64,000 nucleotides of DNA from Calditrichota bacterium (GCA_013150955.1 JAADJD010000028.1:53305-117304); one strand, 5' to 3'; positions 25,280 through 33,524 are shown, counted from the first letter of the stretch. Made by a program: numbers and translations. Notes: generated from the letters alone by a model not told the origin.

Positions 25280-25339
25280 TCAGGCGGTCGGTGGCGTATA
25301 GCGTTTAATTTTCATTTTCACTTTGATTTTCAGCTTCAT
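25280..25339 (-). CDS. 19-residue Lys-alternating micro-ORF
   Basis: ATG 25339 to TGA 25280 encodes MKLKIKVKMKIKRYTPPTA. The ribosome site GGAGGG lies six bases upstream and a terminator with a strong minus-strand T tail begins ten bases after the stop. A long hairpin lies 37 bases upstream of the start. Residues 2-12 alternate lysine with aliphatic residues, giving a strand with one charged and one greasy face. The tail RYTPPTA is different. It is convergent with the HPF-sigma/anti-sigma pair and separated from osmC by another terminator, so it would be its own transcript. The function is unknown; a regulatory or ribosome-/membrane-binding peptide would fit. Confidence 0.5.
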   Translation of the reverse strand: MKLKIKVKMKIKRYTPPTA

Positions 25340-25375
25340 GTTGTTCCCTCCGGGTTAATTAAGTTCATATCCAAC

Positions 25376-25419
25376 ATAGTTTCCGGCACTGGATTTTCCT
25401 GTGCACCCGGTCAAACTAT
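25376..25419 (-). promoter_or_regulatory. Long imperfect hairpin upstream of the micro-ORF
   Basis: Outer stem ATAGTTT/AAACTAT, then CCGG/CCGG and CAC/GTG with small bulges, and an inner GG-AAAAT-CC loop. It spans 44 bases and lies in the presumed 5' leader of the 19-residue ORF, with no T tail, so it is more likely a regulatory structure than a terminator. Confidence 0.45.
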
Positions 25420-25534
25420 ACAATAATTATGCCAGAGATGTTCCTGAAAAATTATTTTTTTCAACTCATTGATTTATATAGGGTTATGAATTCAGGCGTC
25501 TGCTGCAAACTTGATGGGGGTCAATTTGGGGATG

Positions 25535-25573
25535 AAAAAAGCGACACTTTGTCTAAAAAAGTGTCGCTTTTTT
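25535..25573. terminator. Bidirectional intrinsic terminator downstream of osmC-like gene
   Basis: Perfect 16-bp stem AAAAAAGCGACACTTT (25535-25550) with AAAGTGTCGCTTTTTT (25558-25573), loop of seven. It ends the minus-strand OsmC/TlpA/PDO transcripts and would also work on the plus strand. Confidence 0.9.
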
Positions 25574-25588
25574 AGAATATTCTTCATC

Positions 25589-26029
25589 TTATTGAGAGGC
25601 GTTTCGGGGAAGTAATTTATAGGTGTAGCTGAAAGGAATTTCTGCCTTGCGAATCATGGCTGAAACCGAACAGTATTTCCACTGGGAGAGTTCAATGGCT
25701 TTCTCAATCTTATCCTTGACGGCTTCCAGATTGTCCCCGTAAAACCGGTATTCCAGATCAATTTTGGTGTACACCTTGGGATGTTCCTCGGCCCGGTTTC
25801 CCTTGACGACGATTTCGAACCTGTCCACATCCACACGCATTTTTTTAAGCAGGGACGCCACGTCGGCGCCGGTGCATCCTGCCAGACTCATTAAAAATAA
25901 TTCCATGGGACGCGTTCCCGCTTCGGAGCCGCCAAAGGCCTCGGGGCCATCCATTACCACCCAATGTCGCGATTCGCCACGTCCCACAAAGGTAATACCT
26001 TCCACCTGTTTCACAATAATTTCTGGCAT
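25589..26029 (-). CDS. OsmC/Ohr-family peroxiredoxin-like protein
   Basis: 146-residue OsmC-fold protein. The two conserved cysteines are in LAGCTGADVASLLKKM (about residue 52) and WKYCSVSAMI (about 118). In this family they reduce organic hydroperoxides, forming a dimer with active sites at the interface. The first residues (MPEIIVKQVEGITFVGRGES) match YhfA-like OsmC members rather than Ohr. GGGAG lies seven bases before the ATG. It follows the TlpA-like gene by 30 bases on the same strand, so it belongs to a thiol-redox transcript. Confidence 0.88.
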   Translation of the reverse strand: MPEIIVKQVEGITFVGRGESRHWVVMDGPEAFGGSEAGTRPMELFLMSLAGCTGADVASLLKKMRVDVDRFEIVVKGNRAEEHPKVYTKIDLEYRFYGDNLEAVKDKIEKAIELSQWKYCSVSAMIRKAEIPFSYTYKLLPRNASQ

Positions 26030-26059
26030 AAATTCGCTCCCTTTGTTTTTGCTGCCGGT

Positions 26060-26569
26060 TTACAACAGTTCTTTAATGCGCTTTTCAAAAAAGGCTTCCG
26101 GGCGGTAGCCAATAATCCGATCAACGATGTGTCCCTGGCGATTGACGATGAACGTGGTGGGAATGGCCTGAATGCCACCGTAATCCAGCACTACTTTCTG
26201 ATTCCCCAGGACGATGGGGTAATTGATGTTGTATTTTTCCATAAAGGGACGGACAACTTCCCAGCCCGGTCGATCTAATGAAATGCCAATAATGGCCAGG
26301 CCATCGTCTTTGTAGCGATCGTACAACCGGACGAATCCGGGAATTTCCTCCCGGCAGGGGCCACACCAGGTTGCCCAGAAGTTAATGATGGTTACCTTGC
26401 CACGGAAGTCGGCCAGGCGTACAATGTTCCCCTGGTGGTCTTCCAGAGCGAAGTCGGGTGCCGCAGCCGGATCCGTGGTCGTCGTCGCGCTTTCTTTCTC
26501 ACCACCGCAACCGGTCAGCAACGCCAGCCCGATGATCGGGATCAGAATAAAAAGCCATTTCTTCATCAT
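26060..26569 (-). CDS. TlpA/ResA-like thioredoxin-fold lipoprotein
   Basis: 169 residues. A lipoprotein signal ending LLTGC (Cys21) is followed by a thioredoxin/AhpC-TSA domain from about residue 38 with the redox motif WATWCGPCREE (Cys69/Cys72) and the cis-Pro segment GIQAIPTTFIVNRQG. It would act as a membrane-tethered periplasmic thiol reductase, for instance in cytochrome c maturation or oxidative repair. It lies between PDO and osmC-like genes, 15 and 30 bases away. ATG 26569 or 26566 could start it; AGGA lies upstream. Confidence 0.92.
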   Translation of the reverse strand: MMKKWLFILIPIIGLALLTGCGGEKESATTTTDPAAAPDFALEDHQGNIVRLADFRGKVTIINFWATWCGPCREEIPGFVRLYDRYKDDGLAIIGISLDRPGWEVVRPFMEKYNINYPIVLGNQKVVLDYGGIQAIPTTFIVNRQGHIVDRIIGYRPEAFFEKRIKELL

Positions 26570-26584
26570 AGAAATATCCTGTGT

Positions 26585-27253
26585 TTAGTTTTCGGAATAC
26601 ATTTGTTTGTACCCTTCCAGCACCCGCTGAACAAAATGGGTTTCCGGCAGGGCACCCTCAATGGCATAGCTCTCTCCCACCATGGTTCGCGGTACCCCGT
26701 GAACGTTGTACCTGACGGCCAGGTGTGGAAATTCAGTGGCTTCCACCATGTCGGCGGTGATGTGTTCGTTGACCATGGCAATTTTATGGGCCAGTAATAC
26801 CGCTGATGGACAATAGGGACAGGTGGGAGTCACAAAGACCTGCAACCGCAATGGCTTGTTGATCTGTGCAATGAGCTGTTTGCTTTGCTCGCTCAGATCG
26901 GGTTCGCCCCTGGCAACCACCTGAATGTCTTCCAGCAGAGAACCAAATTCATAACCGGATGGAATGCCGTAATAACGAATGCCAAAGTCCTTTCCATTTT
27001 CATCCAGAATCACCAGTGCAGGTACTTTGTCTACCTGGTATTGATCAACCTTTTCTTTGTCGTTGATAAAGTTGTAGACATCCAGTGTTACTTTTCCCCC
27101 GCTTAAATCCCGAATTTCTTCCAGCAGTTGACGGGTTTCCCGGCAGTACTGGCATTCCAGCTCCTGGGTAAAATAGACCAGCTGCACCTTTCGCGGAAGC
27201 TTCTCCAGCATATCCCGCACGGTTCTTTCGTTTTCGCCTGTAATAAAGGCCAT
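26585..27253 (-). CDS. Protein disulfide oxidoreductase (tandem thioredoxin folds)
   Basis: 222 residues built from two thioredoxin-like halves, each with its own active site: ELECQYCRETRQ near residue 33 and TPTCPYCPSAVLL near 147. The second half ends with the cis-Pro stretch NVHGVPRTMVG. This is the PDO/glutaredoxin-like layout known from thermophilic archaea and bacteria, acting in cytoplasmic disulfide formation or as a hydroperoxide-system reductase. GGAGGTGTCGA precedes ATG 27253; upstream in-frame sequence lacks a site. It is probably the first gene of the PDO-tlpA-osmC group. Confidence 0.88.
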   Translation of the reverse strand: MAFITGENERTVRDMLEKLPRKVQLVYFTQELECQYCRETRQLLEEIRDLSGGKVTLDVYNFINDKEKVDQYQVDKVPALVILDENGKDFGIRYYGIPSGYEFGSLLEDIQVVARGEPDLSEQSKQLIAQINKPLRLQVFVTPTCPYCPSAVLLAHKIAMVNEHITADMVEATEFPHLAVRYNVHGVPRTMVGESYAIEGALPETHFVQRVLEGYKQMYSEN

Positions 27254-27381
27254 TCGACACCTCCAAAATTTTTGCCTGTTTAACGTTCTCCTACATAGAT
27301 GAGTTTCGGACATAAAGGTTACAAATTGTCCGCGGGTAGAGCCTGCCAGAGACGGGAGAACGTTGCCTTCTTACCGGCATT

Positions 27382-28143
27382 TCACGGCGAATCCGCAATA
27401 TACCATACGGCCGAAAACCATGGGCTGTCCCATTCCTTTCTTTCCAGGTCGATGGTATGTCGGGGCAACAGGGTGCCGGATGGCCAGATGAGGTGACCGC
27501 TGTTGGACTCCACCGGTTCGGTGACGGGAAGACCACACCGCTTCAGTGCCTGTTGGTAGCCCTTCACCGGGCGGAAGAAATCGATCTTCACTTTCTGAAT
27601 GCGCTGGTTTTCCTTGGAAATAAACAGGGTAATGCCGTGGTGCACCACCTCTTTGGAGGTCATGACCACTTCCATGACCACGGCGGTGTGGCTGCCCAAT
27701 CCCAGATTGGTAAAGAATAATTCGTAATCCTTCGCGGTTTCCTGAATTGTATCCCCTGGCTGGGAGAAGATGGCCCGGAAGAAATCCACCGATTTGAACC
27801 GATGTTTCACCGTATCGATGTAGAAGTCCGGGCTGTATAGATTCAAATATTCATAGCCAACAGATGGGGCCCAGATAAAGGCCTTTTTGAATTTCGGGGA
27901 GTGAAATTCGATCCAGTTGCCGACCCGACGGATGACGGTGATGGGTTCCCCTTTCCGGAGCTGACCCAGAATTTTCCCATTGGGACTTTGCCGCACGTTT
28001 TCGCGGGTTACCTGCACGGTGAGCACTTTTCCGGATTCAGAGGCCGGCAGGTGAGTGTCGGATTTCTTGACCGCTGTGGGTAAACAACCCAGTCCCAGCA
28101 GCATGAAACTCCCCAGTATGAATCCGAACATCTTTTGCTTCAA
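27382..28143 (-). CDS. SH3b-like domain lipoprotein
   Basis: 253 residues. The lipobox LLGLGC (Cys20) indicates a lipoprotein. An SH3b-type domain covers about 40-95 (VTRENVRQSPNGKILGQLRKG, ITVIRRVGNWIEFHS), similar to bacterial wall-binding SH3 modules. The C-terminal half (about 115-253) has a beta-rich pattern I cannot assign. The reading frame opens with TTG 28143, supported by AGGAGG nine bases before it; ATG 28131 is an alternative. A repeat element lies directly upstream. Role unknown, perhaps envelope structure. Confidence 0.7.
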   Translation of the reverse strand: MKQKMFGFILGSFMLLGLGCLPTAVKKSDTHLPASESGKVLTVQVTRENVRQSPNGKILGQLRKGEPITVIRRVGNWIEFHSPKFKKAFIWAPSVGYEYLNLYSPDFYIDTVKHRFKSVDFFRAIFSQPGDTIQETAKDYELFFTNLGLGSHTAVVMEVVMTSKEVVHHGITLFISKENQRIQKVKIDFFRPVKGYQQALKRCGLPVTEPVESNSGHLIWPSGTLLPRHTIDLERKEWDSPWFSAVWYIADSP

Positions 28144-28222
28144 CAGACACGTCCTCCTTCGTGTTTATAAAACATCAAATTTACATTTGCCCTGCGGCGA
28201 TTCAAAATTCGAATCTATTTTA

Positions 28223-28442
28223 TCCCAAACCGTGTATTAAACCGCGAATCACACGAATGAAACCGAAATACATCCATAAAAAAGCGAATAGATCGTGAGA
28301 ACAAGTTTTCATCCAGATACAATCCAATTTATTTTATTAATTTTATTTGTGTTAATTCGTGTCATTCGTGGTTTTAATACATAATCTGGGTTTATTTGTG
28401 TGAATTCGTGTCATTTGGGGTCTAATGCAAAATTTGGGTTTA
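28223..28442. repeat. Palindromic intergenic repeat, copy R4 plus half copy
   Basis: Full element with left arm GTATTAAACCGCGAATCAC, centre AAGTTTTCATCCAGATACAA, right arm TTCGTGTCATTCGTGG and ATAATCTGGGTTTA. A half copy ending at 28442 follows. The last TTTA overlaps the stop codon of the sodium:solute symporter gene on the minus strand. Confidence 0.85.
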
Positions 28443-29891
28443 TGATGCGGAATCCGGTGGTTGCTCATTCCGTGTGAGATTAGAGGTGGAACTGGATTCA
28501 CGATGTTTCCTGATTACGTTTCCTGTAACGAAAATCAGTAAGGAGACGAGGAGGCCGGGATACATGGGCTGGATGTTTCCGAAATATTGAATCTGGTAAA
28601 TGGATGGGCTTTGCAGCAGGGATAGCAGCAGAAAAATGAATGAGGTGGTAAATGCCAGGATAAGGTTGGCCAGAATCCATCGCGGACGCGGTCGAATGGA
28701 TGGAAAATAGACCGCCAGCAAGGGGAGCAACATGGGGGGGATGAAGAGTGTCCCGATAATGTACCACAGCTGGATCACCGATGGGAAAAAAATGGCCAGC
28801 AGGATCGATGCAAGGGTGGCAATAAGCAATCCCACTTTAATGGGGGTGATTCGATTCGGGGAAGTACGGGGGCTCAGGCGTTCCCATACATCATGGCCCA
28901 GCGTGATGGCGGCCAGCAGAGAAAGACTATCGATGGTGGACATAATGGTGGCCAGCAGGCCGGTCAGAAACAGCCCGGAAACGAAAGGAGGCAGCAGTTG
29001 ATGCGACAGGGCAGGATACACCAGAGTGGGGGTTGGGATTTCCATCAGGGCACGGGCATATAGCCCGGTGCTGGTGGTCAGAAAGTCGAACACAAACCAG
29101 AATAGCACGGAGATGAGAATGCCCTTCCGCGCGGTGGCAGGATCCCTGGCCGCGTAACAACGCTGATGAAAGCCCGGATCAATGAACGTCCAGCTGGCAA
29201 TGAAAAACCACACCAGCAGGTACGACCCGCTATGCCCACCGGTAAGGGTCAGGTGTTCGGCCGGAAGGTGCGTTTTTAAAAAGGTGAATCCCCCATACTG
29301 ATGATACAGGTACACAAACAAAACGAAAAATCCACCGAACATGAGGACGAATTGTAGCTTGTCCGTGCGAATTACCGATCGAAATCCCCCCAGCCAGACG
29401 TACCCCATGGAGAAAATGGCGCCCAGTACAATACAGATGGCCAGCGGCCAGCCGGTAATCCATTGTAAAAGAATGCCCACCATCAGGATGTAGGGAGCCG
29501 GGAGGGTCATGAAAAAAGTGTAAATCGCACCCAGAAATCCCGCTTTTGGGGAATAGTGAGCGTAAAATTGATCGGGTATGGACAGCATGGAGGTCTGGCG
29601 GATGCGCGGGGCCAGAAAGATGGCAAACGCCAGAGCAAAGACGTAGTAGGGAAAGCCAAACACCAGCCAGTTGGACAGGCCATAGAGGTAAGTGAATTCC
29701 CCCACTCCCAGGATGCCGCCATACCAGGTAGTCACCAGGGTGGCGACAAAAGCCGGCAGGGTCAGGGAACGGCCCGCCAGAACAAAATCCTCTTCCGTTC
29801 CGGTGGTTCGCCTGCGCAGCCCCAGATAGAACAGGACGATCAGGTAAATCAGGATCGGAAGATATTCGGCGGGATGCAGTGAGGTGTTCAT
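28440..29891 (-). CDS. Sodium:solute symporter, probable thiamine transporter
   Basis: 483-residue member of the SSS family with about 13 membrane helices. The core motif region VLAGRSLTLPAFVATLVTTWYGG and GYVWLGGFRSVIRTDKLQFVL are typical. SSS proteins import solutes using sodium. Its ATG overlaps the TGA of thiamine pyrophosphokinase, and the locus begins with a TPP riboswitch and a TonB-dependent receptor, so thiamine (or a precursor) is the inferred substrate. Its stop codon TAA is formed by the end of repeat R4. Family certain, substrate inferred. Confidence 0.85.
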   Translation of the reverse strand: MNTSLHPAEYLPILIYLIVLFYLGLRRRTTGTEEDFVLAGRSLTLPAFVATLVTTWYGGILGVGEFTYLYGLSNWLVFGFPYYVFALAFAIFLAPRIRQTSMLSIPDQFYAHYSPKAGFLGAIYTFFMTLPAPYILMVGILLQWITGWPLAICIVLGAIFSMGYVWLGGFRSVIRTDKLQFVLMFGGFFVLFVYLYHQYGGFTFLKTHLPAEHLTLTGGHSGSYLLVWFFIASWTFIDPGFHQRCYAARDPATARKGILISVLFWFVFDFLTTSTGLYARALMEIPTPTLVYPALSHQLLPPFVSGLFLTGLLATIMSTIDSLSLLAAITLGHDVWERLSPRTSPNRITPIKVGLLIATLASILLAIFFPSVIQLWYIIGTLFIPPMLLPLLAVYFPSIRPRPRWILANLILAFTTSFIFLLLSLLQSPSIYQIQYFGNIQPMYPGLLVSLLIFVTGNVIRKHRESSSTSNLTRNEQPPDSAS

Positions 29892-30517
29892 AAATGTTCC
29901 GGGTAAATGGCGATTACCATTAATAGGCCTTTTTTCAGGGAAATCCGCACCGGGTTTTGAACAATGACGTTGCTCAGCCCTTCCCGAACGCCCCAGGTTA
30001 GCGATTCATCGTTCAGGGGATAGGCCAATCCCTGGGTGGTGATCCCTTCCGCGGAAAACAGGGGAACCAGGGAAATCAGCTGCCCGATTCGTCCCTGATA
30101 ATAAAAGGTGTTCCGCACAAAAAAAATCTCCCCGTCGGGATCCAGTAGGGTCAGATCAAAAACGGTATCGAAGCGGCTGAGCACGGACAGGTTCGTCAGC
30201 GTGTGATCCAGCCGTTTACCGGTAATGCCCAGCAGCGTCAAACGATTCACCCCTTTTTCCTGGCAGAATAGCAGCGTTTTTTCCAGATCGTTTAAATCCT
30301 GAGACGGGCGGTGAATGAATTGAGTCCCCTGCAGCTGCTCGCGCAGCTCATCGGTGATGGAATCCAGGTCGCCTACAACATAGTGGGGCCTCAGCTGCCA
30401 CTTCAGGGCGTGACGGGCACCCCCATCTGCCGCAATGATGAGATCAAACGTTTGTTTGGAAAGGAACCGGATTTCCCGCTCGCTTACTTCGCCATTGGCA
30501 AAAAGAAGAGCATGCAT
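29888..30517 (-). CDS. thiN: Thiamine pyrophosphokinase
   Basis: 209-residue enzyme that converts thiamine and ATP to thiamine diphosphate. Visible motifs are IIAADGGARHALKW (about 28), VVGDLDSITDE (about 48), RPSQDLNDLEKTL (about 70) and GITGKRLDHTLTNL (about 98), the standard catalytic and substrate-binding set. Its presence without thiamine biosynthesis genes suggests salvage. It is translationally coupled to the downstream symporter. Repeat R5 separates it from the TonB-dependent receptor, so it may or may not share the riboswitch transcript. Confidence 0.93.
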   Translation of the reverse strand: MHALLFANGEVSEREIRFLSKQTFDLIIAADGGARHALKWQLRPHYVVGDLDSITDELREQLQGTQFIHRPSQDLNDLEKTLLFCQEKGVNRLTLLGITGKRLDHTLTNLSVLSRFDTVFDLTLLDPDGEIFFVRNTFYYQGRIGQLISLVPLFSAEGITTQGLAYPLNDESLTWGVREGLSNVIVQNPVRISLKKGLLMVIAIYPEHL

Positions 30518-30545
30518 GGCCTGAAAATTTCCCTGGTTGATTTAT

Positions 30546-30714
30546 CCCGGATGATGCATTCGCCTACGAATGACACGAATTCACACCAACAAAAATAATA
30601 AAATGCACTTGATTCTATCTGGATGAAAATGTTTTTCCAGCTATATTGGCTATTTTATTGATTTTTTTCGAATTCATTCGCGTGATTCGTGGCTTAACGC
30701 TTTTATTTGGTTTA
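30546..30714. repeat. Palindromic intergenic repeat, copy R5
   Basis: Inverted-orientation copy: CGCCTACGAATGACACGAAT, AATAAAATGCACTTGATTC, CTATCTGGATGAAAATG and the arm ATTCGCGTGATTCGTGG near the right end. It sits between thiN and the TonB-dependent receptor gene. Confidence 0.8.
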
Positions 30715-30803
30715 TTTGTGCCGGCCTGTTTCGGGATGGGAAACAGACCGGCAATGTTGCGCCAATTTAGGCAAATTCCAGTCAGGAATCTACTGGAAAC
30801 TGT

Positions 30804-33260
30804 TTACAACTGAACCCGGATTCCCGCAATAAAGTTAAATTCCGCACCCGGCCAGTAAAAGTTTTCCCCGGCCCAGCTATCATAATATCCTGCGGTATAG
30901 TATCGCTTATTCAGGATGTTGTTCAGGCGCAGGGTTATTTCAATGTTGGAAAGGCCAAACCGATTTCCCATTCGGTAAATAAAGTGAGCGTTCAGCAAGG
31001 AGAAGGCGGGAATGATCCGGTCTTCTCGGTTGGTATTATCCAGATACTGTTTTCCCACATGCTGCCAGTGCAGGGAGGCAACCAGGGAGCGGCCCCGGTA
31101 GGTTAAGCGGGCGTTGGCCAGAATGTTGGGAAAGCCGGCAATCTGATTGCCACTCAGATCCTCCATCACCATGGTGTCTTTAACCCAGTCGTAAGTATAT
31201 TGTTTAAATTTGAGGTAGCGATTGTCGTTAAATGCAAAGTTGCCGGAAAACTCCATGCGAAATGGCAGCAGGGATTTGAAGGAAAGCTCAATGCCCTGGT
31301 GCAGGGTGGCATCGGCGTTCCCGCGGATGGGGAATCCATCTTTGTCGACCTGGCTGAAGGGCACAATCTCGTTGCGGAAAAACATGAAGAACAGGTTCAT
31401 TTTGGCCTGTAGCGATTGGGTGATGTAGCCGGTTCCCAGTTCCAGGTCGTACAGTTTTTCCGGTTTGACCACCGGATCTTCCCATTTGATTTTCACGATC
31501 TGTCCATTGCGTTTAATTGGCGTGGATCGACGGAACAGCGGGGCCACACCCAGGTCATCGGGCCCCTGCCAGATGTCGTACAGTTCGTCGTCTGCTGGCT
31601 CGCGCTGGGCAATGGAGAAATTCCCAAATAGATTGATTCGATCGTTCAGATTGTAATTGAGGCCAAAACGGGGATTAAAAAAGGTATAGTTGACTTCAAA
31701 CTCATGGCGATTCTCTCCGCGGAAATTGGCAACTTCACCATGCCGGAACCGATACCGGATGTACTGAAAGTGCAGGTTGGCCATGGCGGTTAAGTTCGGC
31801 AGAATGGGATACAATTCGTTAATGTAAAAGGTGACGTAAGACTTATTCCCAAAGTATTGATAGTATTTGAAATTGGGGGTAAAATTCACCAGCTGTTGTT
31901 CCTGGATCCATTCAATTTCCCCCCAGTGGTCGCTGTCGAACAGGCTGAGGTAACTCCCGATGGTCAATTCGCCACCATTCCCGTGGGTGAAGCCAAGCTG
32001 AGAGATCCATCCGTACTGATTTTTCTTCACCCATTTCTGGCGGATGAGGTCGCTTTCGGGTGCCGTGTCTGGATCTGGCCAGAGGCCATATCGCCAGAGA
32101 TTGCGTTCACTCTTGTAACTTTCGTAATACCCCACACCACGGATGTAAAACAGGGTGTTCTTCCAGTAGCTGTTGTCGGATAGTTTGTAGGTATGGTGAA
32201 ATTCGAAATGGGGTTGACTGAAATTGTCGATGGCATTGGAATAGGTAATGGGATTGTGCCGGGGATTGCGTTTCAATTCGCTTTCGGGGGAAGCGTACCA
32301 GGCGGCGTCGGTAATTTCTTTGCCACCGTAAATATTGATCTGGGTGTAGGAACGTTCACCAAATCGGCTGAGCGAGGTAAAGAAGGCCCATTGATCCGTG
32401 CCCGAACGTTCGCGGTATCCGTCGGAGACCAGGCGGGAGAATCGCACGTGAAAATTGTATTTGTTGTTGAACAGCGGAACGCTGAGTTTTACGCCGTAGC
32501 GGCGGGTCTGGTAGCTTCCGAAGTTGGCGTATATTTCCGGGCTGCTCAGGTCTGTGTAGCTGGAGGTAAGCAAATTCAGGGAACCTCCGAAAGTGCTAAC
32601 GCCGTAGAGGGAAGTTCCCACCCCTCGCTGGAATTGAATGTCCTGCAAGCTTTCGGCAAAGTCCGGCATATCCACCCAGTACACCTGATGGTCTTCCGGA
32701 TCGTTCAGGGGAATGCCATTGATCATAACCCCTATGCGCTTCTGGTCAAAACCGCGAACTTTCAGGTAGGAATAGCCGGTGCCATTTCCGGCATCGGAAT
32801 AGGCAAAGACGTTGGGGATTTCCGTTAGCATCATGGGAATATCTTCCACGGTATGCACTTCCCGGATGTATTCCCGATCCAGCGTGGTAAAGACCACCGG
32901 AGTCTTGCGTTCCTCGGCACGGGTGCCCAGCACCACCACTTCTTCTCCGGGAATGATCGCTGGCACCAGCAGAATCTCCAGCTGAACGGTCTCATCCTTT
33001 TTCACCGTTACCGTTTTCTGGAAGGTTTTGTATCCCAGAAAGTCGACGATCAGCTCGTAGGAACCTTCGGCAATGTTTTCCAGCAGGAAAGTGCCATCTT
33101 CATCGGTGGTGGTTCCCATCCGGGTGTCCTTCAGGTACACGTTTGCACCGGCCAGTGGATTTCGGGTGACGTCATCCTTTACCACGCCGATGATCTTGCC
33201 CGTTTGCGCCCCAATTACGCTGAAGGTGAGCAGCAGGGCCAGTAAGCACAACCGTTTCAT
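30804..33260 (-). CDS. TonB-dependent outer-membrane receptor, probable thiamine receptor
   Basis: 818 residues. A signal peptide (about 1-19, LCLLALLLTFSVIGAQ) is followed by a carboxypeptidase-regulatory-like domain (about 22-105, IIGVVKDDVTRNPLAGANVY). The TonB plug spans about 115-235 (RKTPVVFTTLDREYI, VRGFDQKRIGVMINGIPLND, FQRGVGTSLYGVSTFGG) and a 22-strand type barrel continues to the end. It imports a ligand powered by TonB-ExbB. A TPP riboswitch with terminator lies directly upstream, so thiamine or a derivative is the inferred ligand. AAGGAGG precedes ATG 33260. Confidence 0.93.
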   Translation of the reverse strand: MKRLCLLALLLTFSVIGAQTGKIIGVVKDDVTRNPLAGANVYLKDTRMGTTTDEDGTFLLENIAEGSYELIVDFLGYKTFQKTVTVKKDETVQLEILLVPAIIPGEEVVVLGTRAEERKTPVVFTTLDREYIREVHTVEDIPMMLTEIPNVFAYSDAGNGTGYSYLKVRGFDQKRIGVMINGIPLNDPEDHQVYWVDMPDFAESLQDIQFQRGVGTSLYGVSTFGGSLNLLTSSYTDLSSPEIYANFGSYQTRRYGVKLSVPLFNNKYNFHVRFSRLVSDGYRERSGTDQWAFFTSLSRFGERSYTQINIYGGKEITDAAWYASPESELKRNPRHNPITYSNAIDNFSQPHFEFHHTYKLSDNSYWKNTLFYIRGVGYYESYKSERNLWRYGLWPDPDTAPESDLIRQKWVKKNQYGWISQLGFTHGNGGELTIGSYLSLFDSDHWGEIEWIQEQQLVNFTPNFKYYQYFGNKSYVTFYINELYPILPNLTAMANLHFQYIRYRFRHGEVANFRGENRHEFEVNYTFFNPRFGLNYNLNDRINLFGNFSIAQREPADDELYDIWQGPDDLGVAPLFRRSTPIKRNGQIVKIKWEDPVVKPEKLYDLELGTGYITQSLQAKMNLFFMFFRNEIVPFSQVDKDGFPIRGNADATLHQGIELSFKSLLPFRMEFSGNFAFNDNRYLKFKQYTYDWVKDTMVMEDLSGNQIAGFPNILANARLTYRGRSLVASLHWQHVGKQYLDNTNREDRIIPAFSLLNAHFIYRMGNRFGLSNIEITLRLNNILNKRYYTAGYYDSWAGENFYWPGAEFNFIAGIRVQL

Positions 33261-33288
33261 GGTTTAGCCCTCCTTAATTATTTTGCCA

Positions 33289-33325
33289 ATAAAAAAAGCC
33301 GTTTTCCAGCGCAGGAAAACGGCTT
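33289..33325 (-). terminator. Riboswitch expression-platform terminator
   Basis: On the minus strand AAGCCGTTTTCC pairs with GGAAAACGGCTT across a six-base loop and is followed by seven T. It lies between the TPP aptamer and the receptor ATG, so ligand-bound aptamer would favour early termination. Confidence 0.85.
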
Positions 33326-33354
33326 AGAGTCCAAAAAGGCAGTTTTTGCTTTTC

Positions 33355-33449
33355 GAACTCCGTTTCCCTACGCTGGCATTACCCAGTTCAGGTTCAAGGG
33401 GTATAATCTCAGCCTTCCGCGATTGCGGAAAGCACCCCCAACGGAGTTC
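33355..33449 (-). promoter_or_regulatory. TPP riboswitch (THI element)
   Basis: On the minus strand: GGGGGTGC, then GGCTGAGATTATACC, CTTGAACCTGAACTGGGTAA and TGCCAGCGTAGGGAAAC, which are the conserved pyrimidine- and pyrophosphate-sensor segments of the TPP aptamer. The closing P1 stem AACTCCGTT/AACGGAGTT (33440-33448 with 33356-33364) is perfect. It controls the TonB-dependent receptor gene below through the terminator at 33289-33325. Confidence 0.95.
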
Positions 33450-33452
33450 TTC

Positions 33453-33481
33453 ATATTACGGTTTTGGATTATTTTTTACAA
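33453..33481 (-). promoter_or_regulatory. Putative promoter of the TPP-riboswitch transcript
   Basis: TTGTAA (33481-33476) and TAATAT (33458-33453) with a 17-base spacer. The expected transcription start falls at the beginning of the aptamer P1 stem. Confidence 0.6.
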
Positions 33482-33524
33482 TAGAAAAATAAAGCAGTTT
33501 CCAGCCGGGAGAAATTTTCGGATC

